Of a stretch of 64,000 nucleotides of DNA, positions 53,050 to 62,764 are shown piece by piece. Origin of the DNA: Bacteroidales bacterium (GTDB lineage: Bacteria; Bacteroidota; Bacteroidia; Bacteroidales; P3); NCBI GenBank assembly GCA_017480785.1, contig JAFURZ010000007.1, positions 124,001-188,000 on the forward strand, read 5' to 3'. Position numbers and translations under genes: made by a program. The notes beneath the pieces are model-generated. The model was not told the DNA's origin, did not search any database, and was given only the letters and a program-made list of their open reading frames with translations. Every line of letters starts with the position of its first letter. Position 1 is the first letter of the stretch.

Positions 53050-56000
53050 CTAGCGTAATACCTCTATGAGGCCGTTGCGTTTGACTAGTCCGAACTCACC
53101 CTTGGCGGTGAAGCGGTAGTAGTAGGTACCGTCAGGGCTGTGGGTTTCATTGGGGTCCCAGAACTGCTCCTCACGGCGTATGTTCTTCATGTGGTAGACC
53201 AAGGCGCCGGTGCGGTCGTATATCCAGAGCTCGTTCATGGAGTAGTTGCCAAACTCGATGAGGTTCTTTATTCGCCAAGTGTCGTTGCTTCCGTCGGCAT
53301 TGGGTGTAACGAGGTTGGGGAATTGGAGGTAGTCGTTGGTAATAGTGACAATATGTTCAATGGAATCGACACAGGTGTGGGTGAACGTCTCGTAAATCAT
53401 GTAGTTATGGAGTGAGGTGTCGACCCACTGGATAGTGTCGACCTTGAACGGGTCAATGGTATGATACCAGGATACGATGAGGCGGACGGTGTAGTCGCCA
53501 ACCATGTTGTCGCCCTCCTGCCCCCAATGGTAGAAGGGATTGAAGAGTGTGGAGGTATCGAAGGAACCGCCGGCCTGGTTTTGTATGCGCCAAAGGTAGG
53601 CGAGGGAGTCGCTGGCGAACGCGGGATCAAGCCAAGTGGTATTTTCAAACTGCACCTCGGGGTTATGCATGGCTGGCAGGTCGGGTTGCCATTGGAAGTC
53701 GGGGACAGTGCTCCTGAAGACGAAGAGGGGCCATCCGACAGTGTCGTAGCATCCGAGGGTATCGGTAACAATGAGATTGATGTATGCCATAATGGAGTTT
53801 TGGCCAGTGTCAACCTGGAAAGTGATTGTGGAGTCGGTGTAGTTCAACACGGTGTCGGCCATAAAGATTGACCAGTTCCATGCAGCGGCACCCGCTGTGC
53901 TGTCGCGCATTTCAAGCAGGGTGGGGTCGCAGGCACGGAGGATGCTGTCGGGCATCTGCCAATCGGCGCTGTCGAAACGGAAGAGCGGAAGCACTTGGTA
54001 GTTGCTGTCACGTGCAAGCAGCGTGACGTGGACGAGGCTGTCGCAACGGTGGACGGTGTTGAACATGGCGTCGAAGGCAGTAGGACCACCATAATCGACA
54101 CCCGTGTAGAGGAAGGGATAGCCAGGACAGATATAGATGCTGTCGTTGACCTCCTGAGAGTAATTGACGGTAAGGTGAAGTCGGAGTATGCTGTCGCACC
54201 CGACCGTATTGAGGCCTACAGGTGTGGTGAGGCTGTCGTCGGATTGAGTGTAGGTGACGCCATGCCAACGCATGCTGTCACAGGCTATGGCGACAGTATC
54301 CATATGAGAGGTGGGTCGGACGTCGAGGAATAGCACGTTGATACTGTCACAGTGGTGGGTGGGGATGGGAATGTGATGGTAGTAAGTGCCCGGAAGATTA
54401 TAGAATGAATTGTAGTAGGCATACCACTGGTTGTCGCAGATGGACGCAATGGTAGTGTCGCTTGGAGCCATTCCGGGCGGAAGGTCGAGGACCAGGGTCA
54501 TCTCAGTGGTGTCTTGGCATTCATCCAACGCAATGCCACTGATGAGCCTGACGGTGTAGGTGCCGGGCTGGTCATAGACAGCATATCCATGGAAATTGAT
54601 TGATGTAGTACCGTTGCCATAGTCCCAATAGGCAGACTCGCAGTGCTCGCCCGGAACGAGATTGATTCCGTCATTGCTGATGCCACTGGTATTGGTGAAG
54701 GTCACAAAGAACCGGCAACTATCGACAAAAACAGAGGTGTCGAAAGAGGCCACGGGATAACGTGTGCCGCCGTAGGCACTGATGAGGAAATGACAGGCAG
54801 GGTTATCGAGCTTCGAGACGTCGCAATAGTAGGTGATATCCTGAGAGGGAACAGTGATGCTCTGGGCAGTGCTGATGGTGGCAGGGGACTGGGAGTTGTA
54901 CCAGCGATAGTGGAAGCCTTCGGGAGCACTGAGGGTATTGCTGTCTACATCACCGCAGGACACCGTATTCATGTTCTTGCGCATGCATTCGAGGGTGAAG
55001 TAGGCATAACCATAGTGGGAGCCTTCGTTACAATCGTAGGTTGTGAGGCGGAAGTAGACCTGCTGGCCGGCATGACTGGATAGGTCGATACCGACGGCAG
55101 TCCAGTCTTTCCATAGTACCCCGTCGGCAGCGGAGTGCCATCCGAGGTTCTGGTCGGCGATAAAGTCGGCACTGGTACAGGCGGAGTCAATAATGTTATA
55201 GTTGGTGTCGAGCAGTTCCATACGGAAGCGGGGTTGGTCAGAGGCGGCGTGCTGCGGGTCCTGCAGGACGGCGGCATAGCGGAGGAGGAGGAGTTCAAAG
55301 CTAGAGGTATCGACCAGGAGGCTGTAGATAACACCTTCGGCCTCGGGGGTGTAATAGTTGGAGCTCCAGTTGCCCAAGCGCACGCTACTGGTGTAACCCT
55401 CCGGTATGGTGCGCAACTGATTACCAGTGCGTGGGTCACGCTGGGCGGTGTCGTAGCAGACGGTGTGGCGGCTGTCGGGGTGGAAGGAGCCGTAGTTGAC
55501 GGCACCAGCCTGTGAGTAGGGATTGCGATAGGAACCTGTAAAAAAGACAGCCTGGGGGGATGCGAGGTCGGTGGGGTTGACACAACCGGTACCAGGGGCA
55601 GGAGTGACAACAGAAAGGCTATCGGAATAGTTGGTCGAGCAGAAACCGGTGTCGCTGCTGTTACACGAACTGTTGAACCGGAATGTGTAGTAGTGCAGCA
55701 TGTCGAGGGGTTCGATGTGCAGCGGAGGTGTCACGTTGCTGTAGGAGGCTTGTTCGACTCCATCGTCTATAACAGTAACTGTGATGTTGGGGCTACCGAG
55801 ATGACTCCATGTGAGGTCAATGCTGTTATTGGTGAGTCTTTGCACAGTGAAGTCGAAGGCAGCACAGTTGGTGACATAGATGTCGTCAACATAGATATTG
55901 CGACCACCGCCCTGTCTGTTGCTGCGGGCTCGGAGTGCTATGAAATGCGACTCGGTGGGAGCATGGCTGAACTCCACCATGCCGTGCTGCCATACGCCTG

Positions 56001-59000
56001 TTTCGGCGGGTGCAAGCGTGCGTACCGGGAAGAAGGTGGATAGGTCGGCGGGGTCACTCATCACACCTACCACCAAACGGTCGGAGAGGTCCTCCACCTT
56101 ATACCACAGACTGAGAGCCACTTTCTGTATCGAGTCGACGTTGATGTCGGGGGTGATGACATAGGAGTTGGAGGCCACAGGCATTACCAAACTATTGGTG
56201 CCTGAATTGGCTTGGGCAGACGAGACTCCGATATCCGGATTGCGCCGCTGCCAGTTGCGGGGGATTAACGTGGCAGCCACCGTGTCAAAGTCGACACATG
56301 TGGGCAGTTCCATCGGTGCCGCCAGAGTGGTCACTTGCTGTTTGGGAACACATGAATAGCCAAGACTGTCGCAACGGAAATAGAAGTCGTAACGCGTCTC
56401 CGGGTCAAGGGTGAGGATGACAGGGAGGGTATCAATACGCAGGATGGTGTTGCCACCGCTTCCTTGTCCGCTACCGGAATAGCCATACTCGACATAGAAC
56501 GGCACCTTCTCGCCGTCTATCTTCACACGGTTCCATCGGCTAAGCGTGGCCGTTGCCGCCAAGGAGCCGGGGCAAGCATCGACATAAACGTAGCGCACGT
56601 CGAACCATTGCGCATTGGCATTGTACAGGTGATGCAAGGCAATCCAACGGCCGTCGCCGGCATAGTTGGAGAAGTCGACAAAGGCAGTCTGGATGCTATC
56701 GTCGATTCGGGTATAATACAGCGTATCCACCGGGGTGAACGAGATGGTGTCATAAGCGTCAGTCATCACACCCACCACCATCGTATCGAACTGTGACCCC
56801 GCATCGAAGCGCAGCCGCATGCCGGCATGTTTCAACGAGTCAATGTCACTGTCAGGAAATACCAACCAGGACGACGAATTGCCGTAGAAGCGGTAAGCGC
56901 GCCGGTTGTCATTGTCACGGACAATATAATTGACGCCCGACTGACCATTGCCCTGATAAAAGAAAGAAGCAAAGCCACCCCACGCCATATCATGGCACCA
57001 TGGAAGGGTCTGTCTGTGCGACAGATAGTATTGGTTGGAATTCTCACATGTATAGCCTGTCGAGTCGACTTGGTCAATATTCACATAGCTAGTGTAATTG
57101 GCAAAAGGATGGTTGATTAGGAAGGCGGTTGTATCAACATAGTACATCGTGTCACGGCTGCCATAATAGTAATGCAACCAATACGGCCCTTCATACTCCG
57201 TCGTAAGCATGATACGATTGGCTGCCACCAGCGACACTTTGGGCAATGGATAGCCATAGATATGGACCTTGCGGAGATATATTTGATTGCGGACACGGAG
57301 TGCCACCCGCTTGTTGGTATGACCCGACAATTCGGCCTCCAGCCAATTCCAGCCAGTACGCGTCGAGGTACCAAGCGGGATGAACGATGCCGTGTCGGTA
57401 GCATTGTTCATCACACCTATCTGCAAGGCGCCTTCATTCCACGCATGGAAGTAAACATGCATGGAGAGGGCCGAATCGACATCCAGGTCCGGCATCACGA
57501 CATACATCCACCTGTTGCTATAATAGGGCTGCAAGTTCAAAGACGGGCCATCGGTCACCAAGTTGACATAGTCGTTATTGTTACCCTTGATAAAGGTCCA
57601 CGTGGGCGGTACGGTCATGGTGCCTCCGGTCGTCGCGTCGAAGTCCTCGCAGTAGGGCACGGGCACACGGCCACCGGTGCGTATAATAACGGTTGGGCGG
57701 CAAGCAGTCTCGCTGTAAGGACAATGCCACGAAAGGTCGTAGCGCATGCCGAGTTGCAGACCCGTGATGCGGAACGGACTGCTCTCCACATACATCACAC
57801 GGTGGTCGGTTCCGGCACTGTCGTCGAGCGTCAGGTAGTAGTTGGTCAGCTGGTCGTTGTCGAGGGTACAGACAATGCTGTTGCCATCCTCCTCAAAATG
57901 TACGATGGGGCAATTGGTTATCTCCACTTCGTCCAAGTCGACGGTGTCGTTTCCTGCCCGGAAGGTGAGGCGCACAAGTCCGGACAGCGACGAGGGCAGC
58001 CGCAGCATATAGTACTCCCAGTCCGTCGTCAGCACGAAGGTGTCTATGGGCGAGAAGTAGGCTATCTGGGGGCCGAAGTGGGTCGAGTCGACCGAAATGC
58101 TGTCGCCCGGAATACTACCCAGCAACAATGTATCGCCAGGAGTATGGCTGCGGGCACGGAACATGAAACTCCTGTCGTCCACGCCAGCCGTCGGGTGCAT
58201 GGCCACCGAGCCGTGGGGCTTCAGTTGCAGATAGTCGCCCGTGGTGATAAGTGTAGCGCTGTCGGCAGCCCAACGGTAGGGCAACTCATAGCTCAACTCA
58301 TAACTGAAGGGGAAGCAGCTTCCGTAGCCACCCACCCCTATGCTGGGAGTGACAACATACCCGGCAAAGGAGTTGCACGCCACACCCAAGGGGCGCACAT
58401 AGCACAGGTACATCGTCCCGGTGTCGAGTCCACCGAAGCCGAAACTGTGTATGTCAGACAGCAGTATGGTGTCGGTGAAGGTATTTCCGCCGCCGACAAG
58501 CGTAATGACCACGCTGTCGGCATCGTCCAGCGACGTCAGGTTGAATGCCGCCGTGTCATAACTGGTGTAGGTATTCTGCAACGTGCCGTAGCTGGCATGT
58601 TGAAACTGAAGCTCGTCGATGTAGCAGTTGTAATAGGAATACTGATAAGGATGGCGGTACAGCAGCACCATGCGGTTGTTGAAGAGGGTGTCGCTCGGCC
58701 GTAGGGTGTAATTGTAGTGCACCCGTCGGTTGTAGGCATTGATATGGATGGAGTCGAGTACCACGAAATAATTCTGAGGAGATTCGTTGTTCTCCGGAAC
58801 CACGCCGACGACTATCGTCGACTGCGGGGCCTGGTCGTAAATGTAGAAGCTGAGCACCGTGTTGCTGTCCACCTCCACGTCGGGCAGTTCAACCTGCGAG
58901 TAGTATCCATAGCTGAAACCCCATGATGACAGCGTCATGGCCCGTCCAGCAAGACTGTAGTAGGGGTGCCCGTCGAATGACGGCCGTCCATTGGTGGTAT

Positions 59001-61230
59001 AGAGCTTACGCCAGTCACCATAATTGTTGTAATCCCACGCATTACTGTAGAGCGTGGCAAAGTCTTCGCAATACGGCAGCGGATAGTCCTGTGTGGCGGT
59101 ACGGAGTGTGTAGCGCATGTCCTCACAGGGAGTCTGGCAGGGACGGTAGATGAAGAGGTCGTAGTTGGTACTTGGCGTAAGGCCTGTAATGGTGCCGCGG
59201 CGGACATTGTAGAACGTGTCGATAGTGCCGCCGCCAAGGGTGAACCCCTGCACCCCATACTGCACCAACACGGTATCGTAAGGCTGAGCCCAGCTGATGA
59301 CCATCGACGTACCACGGCGGTGTTCCACCACCGCCTCTTCCACGGCACAGTTGGTACACGTGACAGAGTGTATTTGGAAAGACACATACCAACCCTGGCT
59401 CTTCATGCGCAAAGCGATGTGGCGCCCCGTCGACGTGGCGGGCACCGTAGCCACCAGGGTGTGGCGTCCGCCGTCGGAAAAGACAGTGTCGAGAGGCACG
59501 AATGTCGTGGGGTCGTCAGGGTACACCATCGTACCCAATATCAGCATGGCATTATTGTCGCTTCCGCTGTAGGTGACAGCCACCTGGTGTCCGGGCAGGC
59601 CCGTCAGCCGCTCGCTGGCCATGATGGCTTCGCTGCCGCTGCATCCGTCGTAATAATTCACGCTTCTGTTCCCCTTGGAGAAATGGCCTCCGCAGTAGGT
59701 GTTCATCACCGTATAGGTCCACTCCGTCGGGAGGTCCAGACTCTGGCTGAAGTTTGAGCAGTAGCCGCTGGCGGCTGTGGGCATGGGCGACGTGCGCACC
59801 TCGACGCCACGGCTGACGTTGAGCGAGCCGACACAGGTGGGATACACCGTAATGGTGTAGCGGGTGTCGGCACTGAGTCCGGTGATGGTCAAGGGGGAGG
59901 TGGCATTGGGGAAGGAGAGCATGTCGGTCAAAGCTCCTTCCTGTCTCACACCCACATTGCAGGTGGGATTGCCATAGGTGCCCCACCGGAGCTCCAGTCG
60001 GTCGAACTCCACATGTACCGCCCGCACCGAGTCGACACCGCAGTTCTCGATGCCCATGTCGTCGATGTACAGGCGGCGCGCCACGCCGTTCTGTTGCTGC
60101 TGCGTCATGCGCAGCGCCAGCCGGCGGCCGTTGCTGGCGGCATTCCAGGTGAAGCGGTATTCCTGCCACTCGCTGGTATTGTCGACATAGAACGACTGCA
60201 CCGGTGTGAAACCATACTGGTTGTATTCCGTTCCCGCACTGTCGCAGGTGCCGAACTCCACACGCAAGCCGCTGTGGCTGGCACGCATCATCAGGCGCAC
60301 CGTGTGCGAGCCCACCCCCTCGAGCGGCGGCGTGGCCACGAGCCCAAAGTGGCCTGCACTCTCCGAGTTGCCACAACTGAGCAGCAACGACCGCGAGCCG
60401 CTGCTGTGCTGGGCCGACACCACCTGCGGCAGGTAGTCCTCGTCGTCGAAGTTGGTCACCTGAAGCCAGCAGCTGGGGAAGCTGCCTTCGCTCATACCCT
60501 CGAAGCCTTCGCTGTAGGGCAACGTCGAGTTGCCACAAGAAGTGCGGACGATTATCCGGTCGGCGCAACAACGGTTGCCGACCGCCAAAGCGTCGACCAC
60601 GCTGATTTCATAGGTAGTGCTGGCATTAAGCCCCGTAAGGGTATAGCTGGTGGAGGTGATACCGGTAAAGACCTGGTCGCCGCAGACCACGGTGAAGGGG
60701 CCGGCGGCGTTGGTGGCGGTCCACGACAGGCCAATGCTGTTGGTCGTGACCGCAGTGGTGTCGAGCCCGCTGACGGGGTTGGAACAGACGTCGGAGATAC
60801 CGCTGACGGTCCAGTCGAGCACAAACCCACTGCCGAGGACTGAGCCGTCGGAATGGAAGCGTATCAGCAGCTGCCCCGTGGTGGATGAGACATTGACCGT
60901 GCCGGTGCCGCCCGCCTCGTCGAGGAGGGTCGTCGTGCCGTCCTGGATAGTCAACTTGTCGCAGCACGACTCGGTCGAGTAGCTGCCGGTGACCGTTATC
61001 GTCAGTCCCGCCGAGCCCTGGATGAGCACATAGCCGTCGAAATTGTTGCTATAGTCGCCCATCGGGCCCCCATCGTCATAGATAGTGCCGGAACCCAGCA
61101 CACAGGCGTCAAGCACGATGCTGTCCTGATTAATCATGTTCACCACCGATTGGCCATGGGCGGCGGTGGTCGTAAAGCAAGTGACTGTAGCCAAGAGTAA
61201 AGCAGCCAGCAATTGTTTATGTCGTTTCAT
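53050..61230 (-). CDS. giant T9SS-secreted multi-domain adhesin-like protein with gliding-type (type B) C-terminal domain
   Basis: About 2,726 residues from the ATG at 61230; ATGs at 61233 and 61248 are also possible. Layout: signal peptide (MKRHKQLLAALLLATVTCFT...); a CUB-like domain about 35-150; an Fn3 domain about 155-235; then about seven repeating modules of 200-250 residues, each opening with an LPYCEDF-type motif (near residues 243, 494, 722, 974, 1196, 1413 and 1645). These resemble choice-of-anchor-J/MAM-like adhesin modules alternating with Fn3. A further lectin-like region follows about 1880-2110, a PKD-like domain about 2150-2260, Cys-containing repeats (HHCDSINV, VGCDSILRL, HRCDSLVHV), and the C-terminal gliding-associated domain (FPNLVTPNADGSNDTWRIKN ... 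GLIEVLR). It is predicted to be surface-attached through type IX secretion. Ligand unknown. Confidence 0.9.
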   Translation of the reverse strand: MKRHKQLLAALLLATVTCFTTTAAHGQSVVNMINQDSIVLDACVLGSGTIYDDGGPMGDYSNNFDGYVLIQGSAGLTITVTGSYSTESCCDKLTIQDGTTTLLDEAGGTGTVNVSSTTGQLLIRFHSDGSVLGSGFVLDWTVSGISDVCSNPVSGLDTTAVTTNSIGLSWTATNAAGPFTVVCGDQVFTGITSTSYTLTGLNASTTYEISVVDALAVGNRCCADRIIVRTSCGNSTLPYSEGFEGMSEGSFPSCWLQVTNFDDEDYLPQVVSAQHSSGSRSLLLSCGNSESAGHFGLVATPPLEGVGSHTVRLMMRASHSGLRVEFGTCDSAGTEYNQYGFTPVQSFYVDNTSEWQEYRFTWNAASNGRRLALRMTQQQQNGVARRLYIDDMGIENCGVDSVRAVHVEFDRLELRWGTYGNPTCNVGVRQEGALTDMLSFPNATSPLTITGLSADTRYTITVYPTCVGSLNVSRGVEVRTSPMPTAASGYCSNFSQSLDLPTEWTYTVMNTYCGGHFSKGNRSVNYYDGCSGSEAIMASERLTGLPGHQVAVTYSGSDNNAMLILGTMVYPDDPTTFVPLDTVFSDGGRHTLVATVPATSTGRHIALRMKSQGWYVSFQIHSVTCTNCAVEEAVVEHRRGTSMVISWAQPYDTVLVQYGVQGFTLGGGTIDTFYNVRRGTITGLTPSTNYDLFIYRPCQTPCEDMRYTLRTATQDYPLPYCEDFATLYSNAWDYNNYGDWRKLYTTNGRPSFDGHPYYSLAGRAMTLSSWGFSYGYYSQVELPDVEVDSNTVLSFYIYDQAPQSTIVVGVVPENNESPQNYFVVLDSIHINAYNRRVHYNYTLRPSDTLFNNRMVLLYRHPYQYSYYNCYIDELQFQHASYGTLQNTYTSYDTAAFNLTSLDDADSVVITLVGGGNTFTDTILLSDIHSFGFGGLDTGTMYLCYVRPLGVACNSFAGYVVTPSIGVGGYGSCFPFSYELSYELPYRWAADSATLITTGDYLQLKPHGSVAMHPTAGVDDRSFMFRARSHTPGDTLLLGSIPGDSISVDSTHFGPQIAYFSPIDTFVLTTDWEYYMLRLPSSLSGLVRLTFRAGNDTVDLDEVEITNCPIVHFEEDGNSIVCTLDNDQLTNYYLTLDDSAGTDHRVMYVESSPFRITGLQLGMRYDLSWHCPYSETACRPTVIIRTGGRVPVPYCEDFDATTGGTMTVPPTWTFIKGNNNDYVNLVTDGPSLNLQPYYSNRWMYVVMPDLDVDSALSMHVYFHAWNEGALQIGVMNNATDTASFIPLGTSTRTGWNWLEAELSGHTNKRVALRVRNQIYLRKVHIYGYPLPKVSLVAANRIMLTTEYEGPYWLHYYYGSRDTMYYVDTTAFLINHPFANYTSYVNIDQVDSTGYTCENSNQYYLSHRQTLPWCHDMAWGGFASFFYQGNGQSGVNYIVRDNDNRRAYRFYGNSSSWLVFPDSDIDSLKHAGMRLRFDAGSQFDTMVVGVMTDAYDTISFTPVDTLYYTRIDDSIQTAFVDFSNYAGDGRWIALHHLYNANAQWFDVRYVYVDACPGSLAATATLSRWNRVKIDGEKVPFYVEYGYSGSGQGSGGNTILRIDTLPVILTLDPETRYDFYFRCDSLGYSCVPKQQVTTLAAPMELPTCVDFDTVAATLIPRNWQRRNPDIGVSSAQANSGTNSLVMPVASNSYVITPDINVDSIQKVALSLWYKVEDLSDRLVVGVMSDPADLSTFFPVRTLAPAETGVWQHGMVEFSHAPTESHFIALRARSNRQGGGRNIYVDDIYVTNCAAFDFTVQRLTNNSIDLTWSHLGSPNITVTVIDDGVEQASYSNVTPPLHIEPLDMLHYYTFRFNSSCNSSDTGFCSTNYSDSLSVVTPAPGTGCVNPTDLASPQAVFFTGSYRNPYSQAGAVNYGSFHPDSRHTVCYDTAQRDPRTGNQLRTIPEGYTSSVRLGNWSSNYYTPEAEGVIYSLLVDTSSFELLLLRYAAVLQDPQHAASDQPRFRMELLDTNYNIIDSACTSADFIADQNLGWHSAADGVLWKDWTAVGIDLSSHAGQQVYFRLTTYDCNEGSHYGYAYFTLECMRKNMNTVSCGDVDSNTLSAPEGFHYRWYNSQSPATISTAQSITVPSQDITYYCDVSKLDNPACHFLISAYGGTRYPVASFDTSVFVDSCRFFVTFTNTSGISNDGINLVPGEHCESAYWDYGNGTTSINFHGYAVYDQPGTYTVRLISGIALDECQDTTEMTLVLDLPPGMAPSDTTIASICDNQWYAYYNSFYNLPGTYYHHIPIPTHHCDSINVLFLDVRPTSHMDTVAIACDSMRWHGVTYTQSDDSLTTPVGLNTVGCDSILRLHLTVNYSQEVNDSIYICPGYPFLYTGVDYGGPTAFDAMFNTVHRCDSLVHVTLLARDSNYQVLPLFRFDSADWQMPDSILRACDPTLLEMRDSTAGAAAWNWSIFMADTVLNYTDSTITFQVDTGQNSIMAYINLIVTDTLGCYDTVGWPLFVFRSTVPDFQWQPDLPAMHNPEVQFENTTWLDPAFASDSLAYLWRIQNQAGGSFDTSTLFNPFYHWGQEGDNMVGDYTVRLIVSWYHTIDPFKVDTIQWVDTSLHNYMIYETFTHTCVDSIEHIVTITNDYLQFPNLVTPNADGSNDTWRIKNLIEFGNYSMNELWIYDRTGALVYHMKNIRREEQFWDPNETHSPDGTYYYRFTAKGEFGLVKRNGLIEVLR

Positions 61231-61337
61231 CATTGTCATTTCATTCAATATTTACACCTCCCCCTCCTGTCGCACAGTCATTCTACGGCACACTCATTCA
61301 ACCCCTTGTCTGCACAACAGGAAAGAAAACAACGGTG

Positions 61338-61369
61338 CAAATATACTGAATGTTTTTAAATTGAACAAA
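61338..61369 (-). promoter_or_regulatory. promoter for the giant gene and two-component operon
   Basis: On the minus strand: TTTG (61369-61366), 20 nt, TATATTTG (61345-61338), about 108 nt before the ATG at 61230. Confidence 0.75.
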
Positions 61370-61370
61370 T

Positions 61371-61914
61371 ATATTATTGTCCGACCCGCTTTTCCCTTTC
61401 CACCAGCGCCCGTACAGCTCCAGAACCTGCAGGAGCAAAAGCGAAAATTTCAATTCAAACCGTCAGTTAACATCTATTAAGAATTCCCGATTCCATCCCA
61501 CCTTCGGCCCGGAACGCACAGGAACGCCGCCCCACCCTATTGTTAATTTCTCTTAACGAACCCCTGACCAAAGACTACTCAACTCTTACAAAACTAAGAC
61601 ATTAGTAGGAGTTGAGTAGGAGAAGAGTAAGAGGGGAGTAAGAGGGGAGTAAGAGGGGGTGGCAATCAAGTACTGGGTATCAATGGATTGTGCCGATGGT
61701 CGACTTGTGATTATGTTAAATAGGATGGCGGCTTGATGGCAAGTCGGCAGGCATCTTCGGGCGAGGAAAATGTGGAAACGGCATGTTGACAATACTGCCG
61801 TATTTAACATTTATTTACTGCATAAACCGTATTTTCCGGTCCGAAAGGACTCCGTTTTCGGCAGGCGGCAGCGACGGCGTCAGGAGAGAAAAAGGAGGAC
61901 GAGGAGAGATTTTT
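61371..61914. other. intergenic region with an inverted repeat and purine-rich tandem repeats
   Basis: Between divergent promoters. Contains CTACTCAACTC (61575-61585) inverted at 61609-61619, then a purine-rich stretch (61609-61658) with the 11-bp period GAGTAAGAGGG repeated. The rest shows no gene or known element. Confidence 0.6.
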
Positions 61915-61944
61915 TTTGTTTACGAAAAAATTTTTGTATCTTTG
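61915..61944 (+). promoter_or_regulatory. promoter for the barrel protein / HerA-like genes
   Basis: TTTG at 61915-61918, 18 nt, TATCTTTG at 61937-61944, about 26 nt before the ATG at 61970. Confidence 0.75.
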
Positions 61945-61969
61945 CACTTTGTAAACAATGATAAAAACA

Positions 61970-62761
61970 ATGAAGAAAATCGCATTTCTCCTTGCCGCAG
62001 TGGCATTTATGGCAGCGGCTAACGCTCAGGTGGTGATAGGCATTCAGGGTGGCTATCACTGGCAGAAGAACACACAAACTTTCGATACCGAGAACTATAC
62101 CCAGTCGGACAACTGGCTTGGTGGCCTCCAGCTGGGCTACATGGTGACGCCGAGGCTGTATGTGGGTGTGGCCGGCAACTATCAGAACTTCAGTGCCGAC
62201 ACGTTCTACCTGCACAGCGCCCTTGTGTTCGAGGGAATGCCGCGCGTGGTCGACAACCGTCAGCTCCTGATGCATCAGACGGGTTGGACGGTGGCGCCGC
62301 AGGTGAAATGGGAGTTCCTGAAGTATGGAAACATGCACTTCCACCTGTTGCTGCAGGGAAATGTGACGTCGATGGGCTACCGCTACCTCGACGAGAGCTT
62401 CAACACCCCGTTCCGCAACAATGGCGAGTACCTGGAGATGCCTCAGACCAACGACAGCATCAAGTCGTTCTCCTGGGGTGTGAGCCTGCGTCCGACGCTG
62501 ACCTATGAGTTCTCGCGCCACCTGAGCGCCGAGCTGAGCCTCGACTTCCTGAGCATAGGCTATATCGACGCCAAGACGACCGATGACCACCTGACGCCGC
62601 ACTACGACAACGAAGGTGCATTGGAATATGAGGACGGTAACATCGTGATGCTCCCGACAACCCGGCGGGTGCGCACCATCTATGCCGGCCTGAACACCCT
62701 GATGGAGACCCTCCGCTGGGAGAGCCCCATGCTGCGTCTGGGATTTAACTGGACTTTCTAA
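61970..62761 (+). CDS. outer-membrane beta-barrel protein
   Basis: 263 residues from the ATG at 61970 (an ATG at 61958 adds MIKT). Signal peptide MKKIAFLLAAVAFMAAANAQ, then a barrel pattern of alternating residues (VVIGIQGGYHW, GGLQLGYMVTPRLYVGVAGNYQ) and an aromatic end (LRLGFNWTF). It fits small Bacteroidota porin-like barrels (OMP_b-brl). It is followed 3 nt later by the HerA-like ATPase gene. Confidence 0.78.
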   Translation: MKKIAFLLAAVAFMAAANAQVVIGIQGGYHWQKNTQTFDTENYTQSDNWLGGLQLGYMVTPRLYVGVAGNYQNFSADTFYLHSALVFEGMPRVVDNRQLLMHQTGWTVAPQVKWEFLKYGNMHFHLLLQGNVTSMGYRYLDESFNTPFRNNGEYLEMPQTNDSIKSFSWGVSLRPTLTYEFSRHLSAELSLDFLSIGYIDAKTTDDHLTPHYDNEGALEYEDGNIVMLPTTRRVRTIYAGLNTLMETLRWESPMLRLGFNWTF

Positions 62762-62764
62762 GCC

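Noticed and set aside
57172-58704. 510-codon plus-strand frame inside the giant gene
   Set aside because: Antisense shadow. The minus-strand frame runs unbroken for 2,700 codons with signal peptide and sorting domain.
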